Part shown: positions 50,615 through 58,680 of the stretch, one piece after another
Layout: every line of letters begins with the position of its first letter
How positions within the stretch are numbered: the first letter of the stretch is position 1
Source: Candidatus Saccharimonadota bacterium
GTDB taxonomy: Bacteria; Patescibacteriota; Saccharimonadia; Saccharimonadales; Saccharimonadaceae
Direction of reading: 5' to 3'
DNA length: 64,000 nt
Assembly: GCA_017533605.1 (NCBI GenBank)
Contig: JAFWKF010000004.1
Location: 1 to 64,000 of the forward strand
Notes under the pieces: generated by a model
Told to the model about the DNA's origin: nothing
Seen by the model: the letters and a program-made list of their open reading frames with translations, nothing else
Databases searched by the model: none
Position numbers and translations under genes: made by a program

Positions 50615-51184
50615 TTAAGTATTATTACAATAAACCCCAGCCCCTTCTAGCTTATATAGTACTGCTAGTTTTCGTGGGTTTTTTGTAGCTACAGCCTCGT
50701 TACCATTACAGCTCGCTCTTAGAACCACCAATAGCTTATAATCATTTGGGAATTTTGTTATTTCGCCATCATATAAATTATTTAGTTCTGAATTTTTGCA
50801 CTTCTCACCTATTTCAGAAACATCGCAAGTAAACACCACTAATTTATAATTTGTACCATCCGCATCCATAAATCTTTCACCTAGATAATCTTTGTAAAAC
50901 CCTGCCCAAGTAGTGTTACTTCCGGTTAAGCCTTCGCTCCATTCGACCATTACAGTTGTATTACCTGTGTCATCCGAGGTGCCAGGTAAAGCTCCTCGGT
51001 TATTCTTTTGATAATTCTTAACTTCCTCTAAAAAGCTCATAATGCTCTCGCGTCTGTCCGTATCACGTTGTGAGGCTCTTAGTCCCGGTAAAGCTACAAA
51101 CACCATCAAAAAGATTAGCCCAGCAATCGCCAGTACCAGCGACACTTCAATAATCGTAAATCCTTTTCTCAAATTATTCTTCAT
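50615..51184 (-). CDS. Type IV prepilin, inverted relative of the major pilin
   Basis: The 189-residue prepilin has leader LRKG then FTIIEVSLVLAIAGLIFLMVFVALPGLRASQRDTDRRE, nearly the same N-terminal spine as the gene at 49912 but with a different globular domain (cysteines in FTCDVSEIGEKC, RASCNGNE, GVYCNN). Both end in the same style, LYKLEGAGVYC against LYRLEGAGTYC. It is transcribed toward the major pilin gene from its own leader. It could be a minor or alternative pilin. Confidence 0.9.
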   Translation of the reverse strand: MKNNLRKGFTIIEVSLVLAIAGLIFLMVFVALPGLRASQRDTDRRESIMSFLEEVKNYQKNNRGALPGTSDDTGNTTVMVEWSEGLTGSNTTWAGFYKDYLGERFMDADGTNYKLVVFTCDVSEIGEKCKNSELNNLYDGEITKFPNDYKLLVVLRASCNGNEAVATKNPRKLAVLYKLEGAGVYCNNT

Positions 51185-51251
51185 AATACTCCTTATGTTT
51201 ATTATAAATTATTCCTCGCAAAAAACAAGTTATGCATGCTAAAATATACTT

Positions 51252-52022
51252 ATGCAGATTGTCTTTTTAATCTTGTTATTCATTATCGGGGCCTGTTTTG
51301 GCTCATTTTTGTGTTGTCAGACTCGCCGTCTCCGCCTCAAAGAAACCAAAAAACCTTCTCCCGGTCGTCGCTCAGTTTGTCTTCATTGTGGCTACCAGCT
51401 CAAATGGTATCATAATATCCCTATTTTTTCTTGGCTTTTCTTAAAAGGGAAATGCAAAAAATGTCATCACAAAATTGGCGCTCTAGAAATTCTTTCCGAA
51501 TTCGGTGTGGCACTAGCTTTTCTTATGCTAGGCACCACTATCAATATTACTACCGCAACCACTTTAGAATGGGCGGCCTTAATTATCACCCTTATTCTCA
51601 CCCTCGTACTAGCCTTTCTCGCTATCTACGATGGGGCCTATGGCGAGCTCCCTACGCCATATTTAATTACTGCTATTATTATTGGTCTCATCCTCGCCAT
51701 TATTAAGATTTCATCTACAAACTTGCTCGACCCAATCTTCTCCTTTTTAATACTAGGCGGTCTTTATTTAGTACTTTATCTCATCTCTAAAGGCAAATGG
51801 GTTGGTAGCGGCGATTGGCTACTCGGTACCGCTATTGGCCTAGCCCTATCTAGCCCATGGCTCGCCCTCATCACACTTTTCCTTGCAAATTTTATCGCTT
51901 GCATAGTTATGCTTCCAAAGGTCAAAAAAACTAAAGCCAAGAAAATCTACTTCGGCCCGTTTTTGGTAATCGCCTTCGTCATCACTGCAACATTTGCTAG
52001 CTTTCTCCAAAACATGATATAA
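51252..52022 (+). CDS. pilD: Prepilin peptidase (A24 family)
   Basis: PilD cuts prepilin leaders and N-methylates the new terminus. The 256-residue protein has the N-terminal FGSFLCCQTRRL, a zinc ribbon with four cysteines (CLHCGY, CKKCHH), and the segment LAIYDGAYGELP. VGSGDWLLGTAIGLAL holds the GxGD catalytic Asp, and the D in YDGAYGELP is the other. Seven or eight helices. A TAAAAT hexamer lies 6 nt before ATG. Confidence 0.92.
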   Translation: MQIVFLILLFIIGACFGSFLCCQTRRLRLKETKKPSPGRRSVCLHCGYQLKWYHNIPIFSWLFLKGKCKKCHHKIGALEILSEFGVALAFLMLGTTINITTATTLEWAALIITLILTLVLAFLAIYDGAYGELPTPYLITAIIIGLILAIIKISSTNLLDPIFSFLILGGLYLVLYLISKGKWVGSGDWLLGTAIGLALSSPWLALITLFLANFIACIVMLPKVKKTKAKKIYFGPFLVIAFVITATFASFLQNMI

Positions 52023-52029
52023 TAAACTT

Positions 52030-52863
52030 ATGGTAAAAAAGGGTGACACGTTAATCGAAGTAACCTTAGCGGTAGGTATTTTTTCTATGATCGCTATTGC
52101 TGTTGTTTCTGTCATGAGTGGTGGCACTTCCAGCGCCCAAACCGCCCTCGAAACCACCCTAGCTAGGGAAGAAATCGACACTCAAGCCGAGGCTCTCAGA
52201 TTTATCCAAGCCTCTTATATATCCGATAAAGACAGTTCCAATAAGCGTTTTATTAATCTCTGGAAAGCCATTACCGACAAAGCTATTGTTCTTGGTGATA
52301 ATGAGGATGAGAATGGCAAAATCACTCAATTTTCACCCACTACTTGCTCCGAACTTTACAATTCTGATCCAAACAATCCAGACTTCAAAGGCAGCATCTT
52401 CGAACAAAATGCCTTCATCCTCAATACTCGCAAACTTGGCGTTTTTACAGCTGATGACGTTAACAGTGTTTATATTGCTGCTAATGATGAAAACGTTTCA
52501 AAATTTTCATACGCCTCTACTTATCCTCGTCTAATTTATTCTAAGAATGCCACACCATCGTCTTCCGACACTAATGGTTTACTCGAAGACACCAGCGCAG
52601 ATAATCTATTCCGCGCCGAAGGCATTTATGTCATTGCTGTTAAAGATTCTAACACCACTACAATAGTTGATGATTCTGGCACCCCTAAGGCCTCTGCATT
52701 TTATGATTTTTATATTCGTACTTGTTGGTATGGTTCCGGTGCCGAACAAGCCTCTACCATTTCTACGGTCATCCGCCTTTACGACCCAGATGCCGCCGCC
52801 GTTGTTCCAGAATCCCCAGAGGAAGAACCCGAAGAGCCTACTCCCGAAGAACCTGGCGACTAA
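52030..52863 (+). CDS. Minor pseudopilin (PulG-like)
   Basis: The 277-residue protein has a short leader MVKKG then DTLIEVTLAVGIFSMIAIAVVSVMSG, a class III-like site with Glu 5 but with Asp instead of Phe at +1. The globular part carries cysteines (TTCSELYN, IRTCWYG), and the tail is Pro/Glu-rich (EEPEEPTPEEPGD). TATAAT lies exactly 6 nt before ATG. Likely a minor tip pilin processed by the adjacent PilD. Confidence 0.85.
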   Translation: MVKKGDTLIEVTLAVGIFSMIAIAVVSVMSGGTSSAQTALETTLAREEIDTQAEALRFIQASYISDKDSSNKRFINLWKAITDKAIVLGDNEDENGKITQFSPTTCSELYNSDPNNPDFKGSIFEQNAFILNTRKLGVFTADDVNSVYIAANDENVSKFSYASTYPRLIYSKNATPSSSDTNGLLEDTSADNLFRAEGIYVIAVKDSNTTTIVDDSGTPKASAFYDFYIRTCWYGSGAEQASTISTVIRLYDPDAAAVVPESPEEEPEEPTPEEPGD

Positions 52864-53802
52864 TCACTTAGTATCCGAATGAAACTTTTCATGCACTTCT
52901 TTTAAGTGCGCATCTGTCACGTGCGTGTAAATCTGCGTGGTAGAAATATCTGCATGCCCTAACATTGATTGAACTGAACGTAAATCTGCCCCGTTCATTA
53001 GTAGATCAGTTGCAAACGAATGTCTTAGTGTATGCGGTGACACATGCTTAGTAATCCCCGCTAGTTTTGCATATTTTTCTACGATTCTTTCTACACTCCT
53101 CACCGTCATTCGCCGATAATTACCAGAAGTGTCCACCGCCTGGGTATTTCGCGAATTATTTAAAAACAGCGCCGGCAAAGAATCAGTCCGTGCGTCAAGA
53201 TAGTCTCGCACCCTTTCCGCCGCTGATTTACTAATAAAAATCGGTCTATCCTTACTACCCTTGCCTCGTACCATAAATTCTCGCCGCTCTAGATTAATAG
53301 AATCGCGGTTTAGCCCCACCAGCTCAGAAACCCGTAGCCCACCAGAATAAAGTAGCTCAATAATAGCGCGGTCTCTCAGCCCAGACTCGCTGGACAAATC
53401 AATCTGCTCCAACATATCTTCTACTTCATCGTAATGCAAAAACGTCACCTGTTTTCTCACTACTCTCGGTAAATCTACCAAAGATGGGTCTAGCGATTTT
53501 ATCTCGCGCCTTGCTAGGTATTTTAAAAATCCTCTCAAAGCTATCAAATGATACGCCTGTGTAATAATTTTCAGATTCTCGCCACCCATTTCTGAACCGT
53601 AACGGTTCAGTTTCAAACGATATTTTCTAATCAATTCCTTAGTGATATCCTGTGGCCCCATCTCGTCTTTATTCAAAATTTCAAGTGCAATTTCCACGAA
53701 TCTCTCAAGATATAACCTGTAGTTTTCAACGGTTTTTTTACTTCTACCACTTTCAATTTCCAAGTGCTCTAAAAAATCATTTATCAGGTCGTAGATATCC
53801 AT
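52864..53802 (-). CDS. Tyrosine recombinase XerC/XerD type
   Basis: The 312-residue protein has an N-terminal SAM-like DNA-binding domain (about 1-95) and a catalytic domain with GLRVSELVGL (first Arg), a KGSKDRPIFIS lysine hairpin, and HTLRHSFATDLL (His, Arg). LGHADISTTQIYTHV supplies the final His and the Tyr nucleophile. It fits a Xer recombinase for chromosome dimer resolution with FtsK, but could also be the integrase that acted at the duplicated tRNA ends. TATAAT lies 6 nt before ATG 53802. Confidence 0.93.
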   Translation of the reverse strand: MDIYDLINDFLEHLEIESGRSKKTVENYRLYLERFVEIALEILNKDEMGPQDITKELIRKYRLKLNRYGSEMGGENLKIITQAYHLIALRGFLKYLARREIKSLDPSLVDLPRVVRKQVTFLHYDEVEDMLEQIDLSSESGLRDRAIIELLYSGGLRVSELVGLNRDSINLERREFMVRGKGSKDRPIFISKSAAERVRDYLDARTDSLPALFLNNSRNTQAVDTSGNYRRMTVRSVERIVEKYAKLAGITKHVSPHTLRHSFATDLLMNGADLRSVQSMLGHADISTTQIYTHVTDAHLKEVHEKFHSDTK

Positions 53803-53830
53803 AACCTAATTATATCACGGAGCGAAGAGA

Positions 53831-55024
53831 CTATCTGCAGAGCTTGTAAGCGTCACGTATAATCATCACTTCTTCATTGGTTGGCTCAACATATACTGGA
53901 ACCGTTGAATCTTCCGCAGTAATAATGCCACTTGTGATTTCTTTATAACTTGCAATTGCGTTATTGACTTCTTCATTGATCTTAATCCCAAGTGGAGCTA
54001 GACCTTTAATGATTGATGCACGAGTTTCGGCGCCATTTTCAAGCACGCCGGCCGTAAACACAATCGCGTCCACTTCACCGTTAAGCTCCAAATAGTACTC
54101 TGCAATATAGCGGTCAATACGGTCCACATACATGTCAAGCGCTAGGCGTGCGTTTTCGTCTCCCTCAGAAATCGCTTTTTCTACGTCACGATTATCATTA
54201 AATCCACATACACCAAGAAGCCCAGATTTTTTGTTTAATGCATCGTCAACTTCTCTGTAGGTCATTTCGGCCTCATCAATCATATATTTAATAATTGACG
54301 GGTCAATTGAGCCAGACCTTGTTCCCATCATTAAACCATCAAGTGGCGTCAGACCCATCGTCGTATCATAACTTTTACCATCTTTTACAGCCGTAATACT
54401 TGCGCCCGAACCCACATGGCAAACAATTAAATTAATGTTTTCTTTGCCAAGCTTTTTCTGCATCACTTCTGTAATATATTTGTGACTAGTTCCATGGAAA
54501 CCATATTTTCTGACACCATATTTTTCATACCACTCCATCGGCACAGGATACATAAATTGGATTTTTGGAATAGTTTGGTGGAATGCCGTATCAAAAACAG
54601 CCACTTGTGTCGCATCCGGCAAAGCCTTCTGCATGGCTTTAATCCCAGCAATATTACCAGGATGATGCAAAGGCGCAAATTTAGTAAACTCTTTAATATC
54701 TTTTATTACTTTATCGTCAATTACTACTGACTTAGCATATTTTTCACCACCATGAACCACTCGATGCCCAACACTGCGGATTTCTTCCAAATTCTTTACC
54801 GCTCCATAATTTACTAGCTCTTCAAGCATAACCGCCACGGCCGCAGAATGGTCTTTGATTGCTTTTTTAGTCTCAGTTTTTTCGCCGTTATATTTAATCG
54901 TGTAAAAACTATCACGTGCCCCAATTTTCTCAACATAACCGCTAATAATTGCTATTTCTTCCGGCATATCATAAAGTTGGAACTTTAAAGATGATGAACC
55001 AGCATTAACACATAATACTTTCAT
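53831..55024 (-). CDS. ackA: Acetate kinase
   Basis: AckA makes ATP and acetate from acetyl phosphate. The 397-residue protein has the motifs VLCVNAGSSSLKFQLYD, VGHRVVHGGEKY and FDTAFHQTIP. RKYGFHGTSHKYI, CHVGSGASI, GTRSGSIDPSII and FTAGVLENGA complete the family pattern. It has a normal leader with AAGGAG. Substrate-level phosphorylation through AckA is a usual route in fermenting reduced genomes; no pta is in the window. Confidence 0.97.
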   Translation of the reverse strand: MKVLCVNAGSSSLKFQLYDMPEEIAIISGYVEKIGARDSFYTIKYNGEKTETKKAIKDHSAAVAVMLEELVNYGAVKNLEEIRSVGHRVVHGGEKYAKSVVIDDKVIKDIKEFTKFAPLHHPGNIAGIKAMQKALPDATQVAVFDTAFHQTIPKIQFMYPVPMEWYEKYGVRKYGFHGTSHKYITEVMQKKLGKENINLIVCHVGSGASITAVKDGKSYDTTMGLTPLDGLMMGTRSGSIDPSIIKYMIDEAEMTYREVDDALNKKSGLLGVCGFNDNRDVEKAISEGDENARLALDMYVDRIDRYIAEYYLELNGEVDAIVFTAGVLENGAETRASIIKGLAPLGIKINEEVNNAIASYKEITSGIITAEDSTVPVYVEPTNEEVMIIRDAYKLCR

Positions 55025-55051
55025 TTTTACTCCTTATTTTTTGATATTATA

Positions 55052-55786
55052 TCATAAAACTTTTTTTAGGAACTCTTTCACTCGCTCGGTTTTTGGATGG
55101 CTAAAGAATTCTTCCGGCGCACCTTCTTCAATGATTTTACCTTTATCAATAAAAACAATTCTCGTAGCAATCTCTTTTGCAAAACTCATTTCGTGTGTCA
55201 CAATCATTATTGTCATTCCGCGCTCTGCGAGTTCTCGTATTAAACTCAGGACATCGCCAATAGATTCCGGATCCAGCGCTGAAGTCGGTTCGTCAAACAA
55301 CAATACTTCTGGCGAAAGCATCATCGCGCGTACAATCGCTACTCTTTGTTTCTGCCCACCACTTAAGGATGCCGGATAAGCATCGGCCTTGTTTAATAGC
55401 CCGATATGGCGAAGTAAATCTTTCACTCGTTTTTCCGCCTCGTTTCGCTTCATCAATTTAAGTTTCATTGGCGCCAGCATCAAGTTTTCCATCACTGTCA
55501 TATTAGAAATCAAATTAAAATGCTGAAACACCATCCCAATATTCCGTCTGATTCTACGAATATTTTTTTCAGTCACTAGCTCGCCGCCAAAATACATTTC
55601 ACCCGCAGTCGGCTCTTCCATCCAGTTGATACAGCGCAGGAACGTGGATTTGCCAGAACCAGAAGGCCCCAGTATCACCACCCGCTCACCTTCAGTTAAT
55701 TTAAAGTTAATTCCATTTAAAACTTTATTTTTACCAAAAGATTTGTGCAGGTTCTTTATAATTAGTTCTGTATTCTTATCTTCCAT
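55052..55786 (-). CDS. glnQ: Polar amino-acid ABC transporter ATP-binding protein
   Basis: The 244-residue protein is of the GlnQ/ArtP type: Walker A GPSGSGKSTFLRC, MVFQHFNLISNMTV Q-loop, signature LSGGQKQRVAIVRAM, Walker B VLLFDEPTSALDPE, and the PEEFFSHPKTERVKEFLKKVL tail. It is last in an operon with the permease and binding protein (order on the minus strand: binding protein, permease, ATPase). Confidence 0.95.
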   Translation of the reverse strand: MEDKNTELIIKNLHKSFGKNKVLNGINFKLTEGERVVILGPSGSGKSTFLRCINWMEEPTAGEMYFGGELVTEKNIRRIRRNIGMVFQHFNLISNMTVMENLMLAPMKLKLMKRNEAEKRVKDLLRHIGLLNKADAYPASLSGGQKQRVAIVRAMMLSPEVLLFDEPTSALDPESIGDVLSLIRELAERGMTIMIVTHEMSFAKEIATRIVFIDKGKIIEEGAPEEFFSHPKTERVKEFLKKVL

Positions 55787-56493
55787 TACTTTTCCGCCCT
55801 CAAATCACTTTTACGCAAACTCTTTTCTACTTGTTTCACTGCAAAGGTAATCAAATAAATAATCGCTAAATAGAATAATGCCGCCACAAACATTGGCACG
55901 ATATAACTCGCCATGTTTTGGCCCGAACCAATATCTTTTGCCGCCATGTTAAGATCGTACATCCCCACCATGCTCACGATTGCGGTTTCCTTTATTACGG
56001 TAATAATTTCGTTGCCCATCGCCGGGATGATATTTTTAATCGCCTGTGGCGCCACAATCTTAAAGAAAATTGTTCGCCGGCTTAAACCTAGCGCCAGCCC
56101 CGCCTCCGTCTGCCCAGCATCTACTGACAATATCCCACCTCGCACCACTTCCGCTGTATATGCCGCCGAGTTTAATCCAAAGGCAATAATTGCCGTAATA
56201 ATACTCGGGAATCCTTTAATTGCGAAAATAATAAAGAACATAATAAATAGTTGCAACGCCATTGGCGTACCGCGAATAATAGTGGTATAAACTCTACAAA
56301 TAAACTTTGGCACCACTAGCCATCGCGAAGGTTTAGCTACGTCTACTAGCGCAATAATTGTTCCGAGTGTGATACCAATCAAAAGCGCAAAATATGCAAT
56401 CTGAATGGTCAGCAAAAACCCATGCAAAAGAGAATCAATATATTCCGGCGTACTAAATAGCTCTACTACTTTACTAAAAAAATCATTCATCAC
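55786..56493 (-). CDS. glnP: Polar amino-acid ABC transporter permease
   Basis: The 235-residue His/Glu/Gln/Arg-type permease has a hydrophobic start (GFLLTIQIAYFALLIGI), the IIRGTPMALQLFIMFF segment, and the EAA-loop motif EAGLALGLSRRTIFFKIVAPQAI. About five helices. It overlaps the binding-protein gene upstream by 11 nt and the ATPase downstream by 1 nt. Uptake of glutamine, arginine or a similar amino acid would serve an auxotroph. Confidence 0.95.
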   Translation of the reverse strand: MMNDFFSKVVELFSTPEYIDSLLHGFLLTIQIAYFALLIGITLGTIIALVDVAKPSRWLVVPKFICRVYTTIIRGTPMALQLFIMFFIIFAIKGFPSIITAIIAFGLNSAAYTAEVVRGGILSVDAGQTEAGLALGLSRRTIFFKIVAPQAIKNIIPAMGNEIITVIKETAIVSMVGMYDLNMAAKDIGSGQNMASYIVPMFVAALFYLAIIYLITFAVKQVEKSLRKSDLRAEK

Positions 56494-57334
56494 TAAGCCC
56501 CATATACTTTAATACTAATCTATCAATCTCCGTCACACCTTCTTCGTCTTCGGTCAGCATTTCCGCTAAGACTTCATTAAATGCTTCAAGCAAATCGCCC
56601 CTGTCTTTATTCACTGCAATTGCATACGATTCTTCTACCGGATAATCTTCCTCCCGCGTTGGACCCGAATAATATAGTGGCAACGCCTCAAGTTCTGGAT
56701 TTTTTTCTACAATAAACTTCGCCGCTAACTCATCTGCAATTGCATAGTCTACAATGTGCGAATTAATGGCATCTGCCGCCAACTGGTGCGAATCAATTCC
56801 TTTAATAGTTGTGTTAGTCCCCACTAGCACTCCATTTTCAATTTCGTCTTCCACAAAAATATAGCCAGTACTACCAATTTGCGAACCAAGTTTAGCTCCG
56901 GCCAGCGCCTCCCACACAATATGGTCGTCTCTCAAGGACGGTGGCATCTCACGGTTAAATATTACATATTGCACTGAAGTATAATAGGGGATTGTAAAAT
57001 TCACTTTCTCGGCTCGTGCTGGCGTGATCGTTAACCCCGCTGCCCCCGCATCCGCGATTTTACCAGCCTCCACGTTATCAATAATCACATCAAATTCTAC
57101 ATTTTTAATCTGAATTGTTTTATTCATTTTTTTCGCTACACGATCTACGATTTCTACATCCACGCCCACAATTTGTCGGTTTTCATAGTATTCAAATGGC
57201 GCAAAAAATGCATTTGTTTCTACTACATAATCCGCTTCTTTATCGCCTTCAATAGAAAAGTAAACGCTCACCCCCATTCCGATCGTCACCGCAACAAACA
57301 AAACCACCCAAATTGCACTTTTAAGCTTATGCAT
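56483..57334 (-). CDS. Amino-acid-binding protein of the ABC transporter (SBP family 3)
   Basis: The 283-residue protein has an uncleaved-looking N-terminal anchor (about 7-28) and then an SBP type 3 fold: FFAPFEYYENRQIVGVDVEIVDRVAKKM, AGAAGLTITPARAEKVNFTIPYY, GSQIGSTGYIFVED and ADAINSHIVDYAIADELAA. It would sit on the outer face of the membrane and deliver amino acids to the permease. TATAAT lies exactly 6 nt before ATG 57334. Confidence 0.93.
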   Translation of the reverse strand: MHKLKSAIWVVLFVAVTIGMGVSVYFSIEGDKEADYVVETNAFFAPFEYYENRQIVGVDVEIVDRVAKKMNKTIQIKNVEFDVIIDNVEAGKIADAGAAGLTITPARAEKVNFTIPYYTSVQYVIFNREMPPSLRDDHIVWEALAGAKLGSQIGSTGYIFVEDEIENGVLVGTNTTIKGIDSHQLAADAINSHIVDYAIADELAAKFIVEKNPELEALPLYYSGPTREEDYPVEESYAIAVNKDRGDLLEAFNEVLAEMLTEDEEGVTEIDRLVLKYMGLSDE

Positions 57335-57350
57335 ATTTTAATTATAACAT

Positions 57351-57439
57351 AAAAAATGGTGACCTGGGTGCGAGTCGATTCGGAGAACGACTCGTCTAAA
57401 TAATGCCATCAAAAAAATGGTGACCTGGGTGCGAGTCGA
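57351..57439 (-). repeat. Duplicate of the tRNA-Arg(CCT) 3' end
   Basis: A 28-nt sequence (six A, TGGTGACCTGGG, TGCGAGTCGA on the plus strand) covering half of the T arm, the acceptor 3' strand, CCA and 6 nt of flank occurs at 57412-57439 and again at 57351-57378 (61-nt step). The extra unit contains CGAGTCG and its inverse CGACTCG as an enlarged T-arm-like hairpin, 57371-57393. Confidence 0.85.
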
Positions 57440-57493
57440 ACGCACAACCTTCTCCTTAGGACGGAGCCGCTCTATCCATTGAGCTACCAGGCC
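57418..57493 (-). tRNA. tRNA-Arg (anticodon CCT)
   Basis: 76 nt including CCA. Acceptor GGCCTGG/CCAGGTC with one G-U pair, D arm GCTC/GAGC, anticodon stem CTCC/GGAG with loop GTCCTAA (anticodon CCT), T arm GTGCGTTCGACTCGCAC. Confidence 0.94.
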
Positions 57494-57519
57494 AACATAT
57501 GATATGCTATAATTATATC

Positions 57520-58539
57520 ATGTCTATAAGAAGTAAGAAAGATGACAAAAAAACCGAACAAGAAAGAGTGGAGGAGCGCCGCGAAGAAGTTTTAGCTGCT
57601 GGTCGTAAGTTTAAATATCCTCTGCAATGGACTAATCACAGGGTAGTCATTAGCACAATCTTAATTGCTTTTGTTATTATTGCGATGTTAATTATCGGCG
57701 GTTGGCTTGCGCTTTATCGCTTAGGCCGAACGGATGATTTCCTATTTAGAGTGACCAAAATTTTCCCAGTGCCAGTTGCCTCTGTAGACAGTCATAATGT
57801 GCCTTTTTCAGATTATTTAATGCTCTATCGCAGCAGTATCACTTCTATTGAACGTCAGTCTAGCGATAGATTTGAAGAAGGATCCATGGACGAACTACGC
57901 GCAGAATACAAGCGTTCGGCTCTGACTGAAAGCGAAAAATACACCTATGCTATGGAGCTAGCTGAAGAGTTAGATATCACTGTATTAGATGAAGAGGTTG
58001 ATGACGAATTTAATCGCCACTTAAAAATCGGCGGAATTGACCGCAGCGAAGAAGGGTTTGTCAAAATCATCCAAGATAATTTTGGTTTAGACAAAAGCGA
58101 ATACGAAAGGATGCTTTATTTGTCACTATTAAAATCCAAAGTTGAAATGGAGATAGATGAAAAAGCCAACGAAACCGCAAAAAAGGTTGAATCGCTGCTA
58201 GCCGCTAATAATAATGATTACAAGGCCGTAGCGGATGAATTAGGAGATAAAATAAACTACCAGGAAACCGGCGGATTAGTAGATAGCAAAAACATTGACG
58301 GTGGCAGAGCAACCGAAGCTATGAAACTTGAACCAGGCCAAAGTAGTGGCAGATTTATTTCGCTTAATGGCGATGGCTATTATTTCGTAAAGTTAATCAA
58401 AAAGACCGATAATGAAGTGAATTTCGTTTCAATCGGAATTCCGTTTACAGAGTTTAACAAAAGATTTGGCGCTTTAGAAGAAGAAGCTAAAATCAGCGAA
58501 TTTATTGAAATAAATAATCCTAACGCAGAACAAAATTAA
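57520..58539 (+). CDS. SurA/PrsA-like membrane-anchored chaperone or isomerase
   Basis: The 339-residue protein has a basic coiled cytoplasmic tail (about 1-45) and a membrane helix at about 47-70. A SurA-N/PrsA-type domain follows (FPVPVASVDSHNVPFSDYLMLYRSSI, then ELDITVLDEEVDDEFNRHL). A reduced parvulin-like end holds GGLVDSKNIDGGRATEAMKLEPGQSSGRFISLNGDGYYFVKL. Key parvulin residues are not clear, so it may be a chaperone only. It would fold secreted proteins such as the hydrolase. ATG 57520 lies 6 nt after TATAAT and is preferred over the upstream ATG 57499, which precedes the promoter. Confidence 0.82.
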   Translation: MSIRSKKDDKKTEQERVEERREEVLAAGRKFKYPLQWTNHRVVISTILIAFVIIAMLIIGGWLALYRLGRTDDFLFRVTKIFPVPVASVDSHNVPFSDYLMLYRSSITSIERQSSDRFEEGSMDELRAEYKRSALTESEKYTYAMELAEELDITVLDEEVDDEFNRHLKIGGIDRSEEGFVKIIQDNFGLDKSEYERMLYLSLLKSKVEMEIDEKANETAKKVESLLAANNNDYKAVADELGDKINYQETGGLVDSKNIDGGRATEAMKLEPGQSSGRFISLNGDGYYFVKLIKKTDNEVNFVSIGIPFTEFNKRFGALEEEAKISEFIEINNPNAEQN

Positions 58540-58556
58540 GCCCCTTAGGGCTTATT
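58539..58556 (+). terminator. Short hairpin after the PrsA-like gene
   Basis: AAGCCC and GGGCTT pair around CTTA and are followed by a short T-rich stretch; the hairpin overlaps the end of the stop codon region. It lies between convergent PrsA-like gene and tRNA-Gly. Confidence 0.7.
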
Positions 58557-58558
58557 AT

Positions 58559-58633
58559 TGGTGCGGGTACAGGGAGTCGGACCCTGATCTCATCCTTGGG
58601 AAGGATACATAATAGCCGCTATACGATACCCGC
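58559..58633 (-). tRNA. tRNA-Gly (anticodon CCC)
   Basis: 75 nt including CCA. Acceptor GCGGGTA/TACCCGC, anticodon stem with ATCC/GGAT and loop TTCCCAA (anticodon CCC), T arm CAGGGTCCGACTCCCTG. No 3'-end duplicate is visible downstream. Confidence 0.94.
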
Positions 58634-58680
58634 GACTTGTCCTATTATAACATATCCCTGTAATATGTTATAATAATTTT

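Noticed and set aside
52864-53802. Xer protein as a phage or island integrase
   Set aside because: Sequence pattern and length fit housekeeping XerC/D, and no island cargo or att pair surrounds it; integrase activity at tRNA duplicates remains only a possibility.
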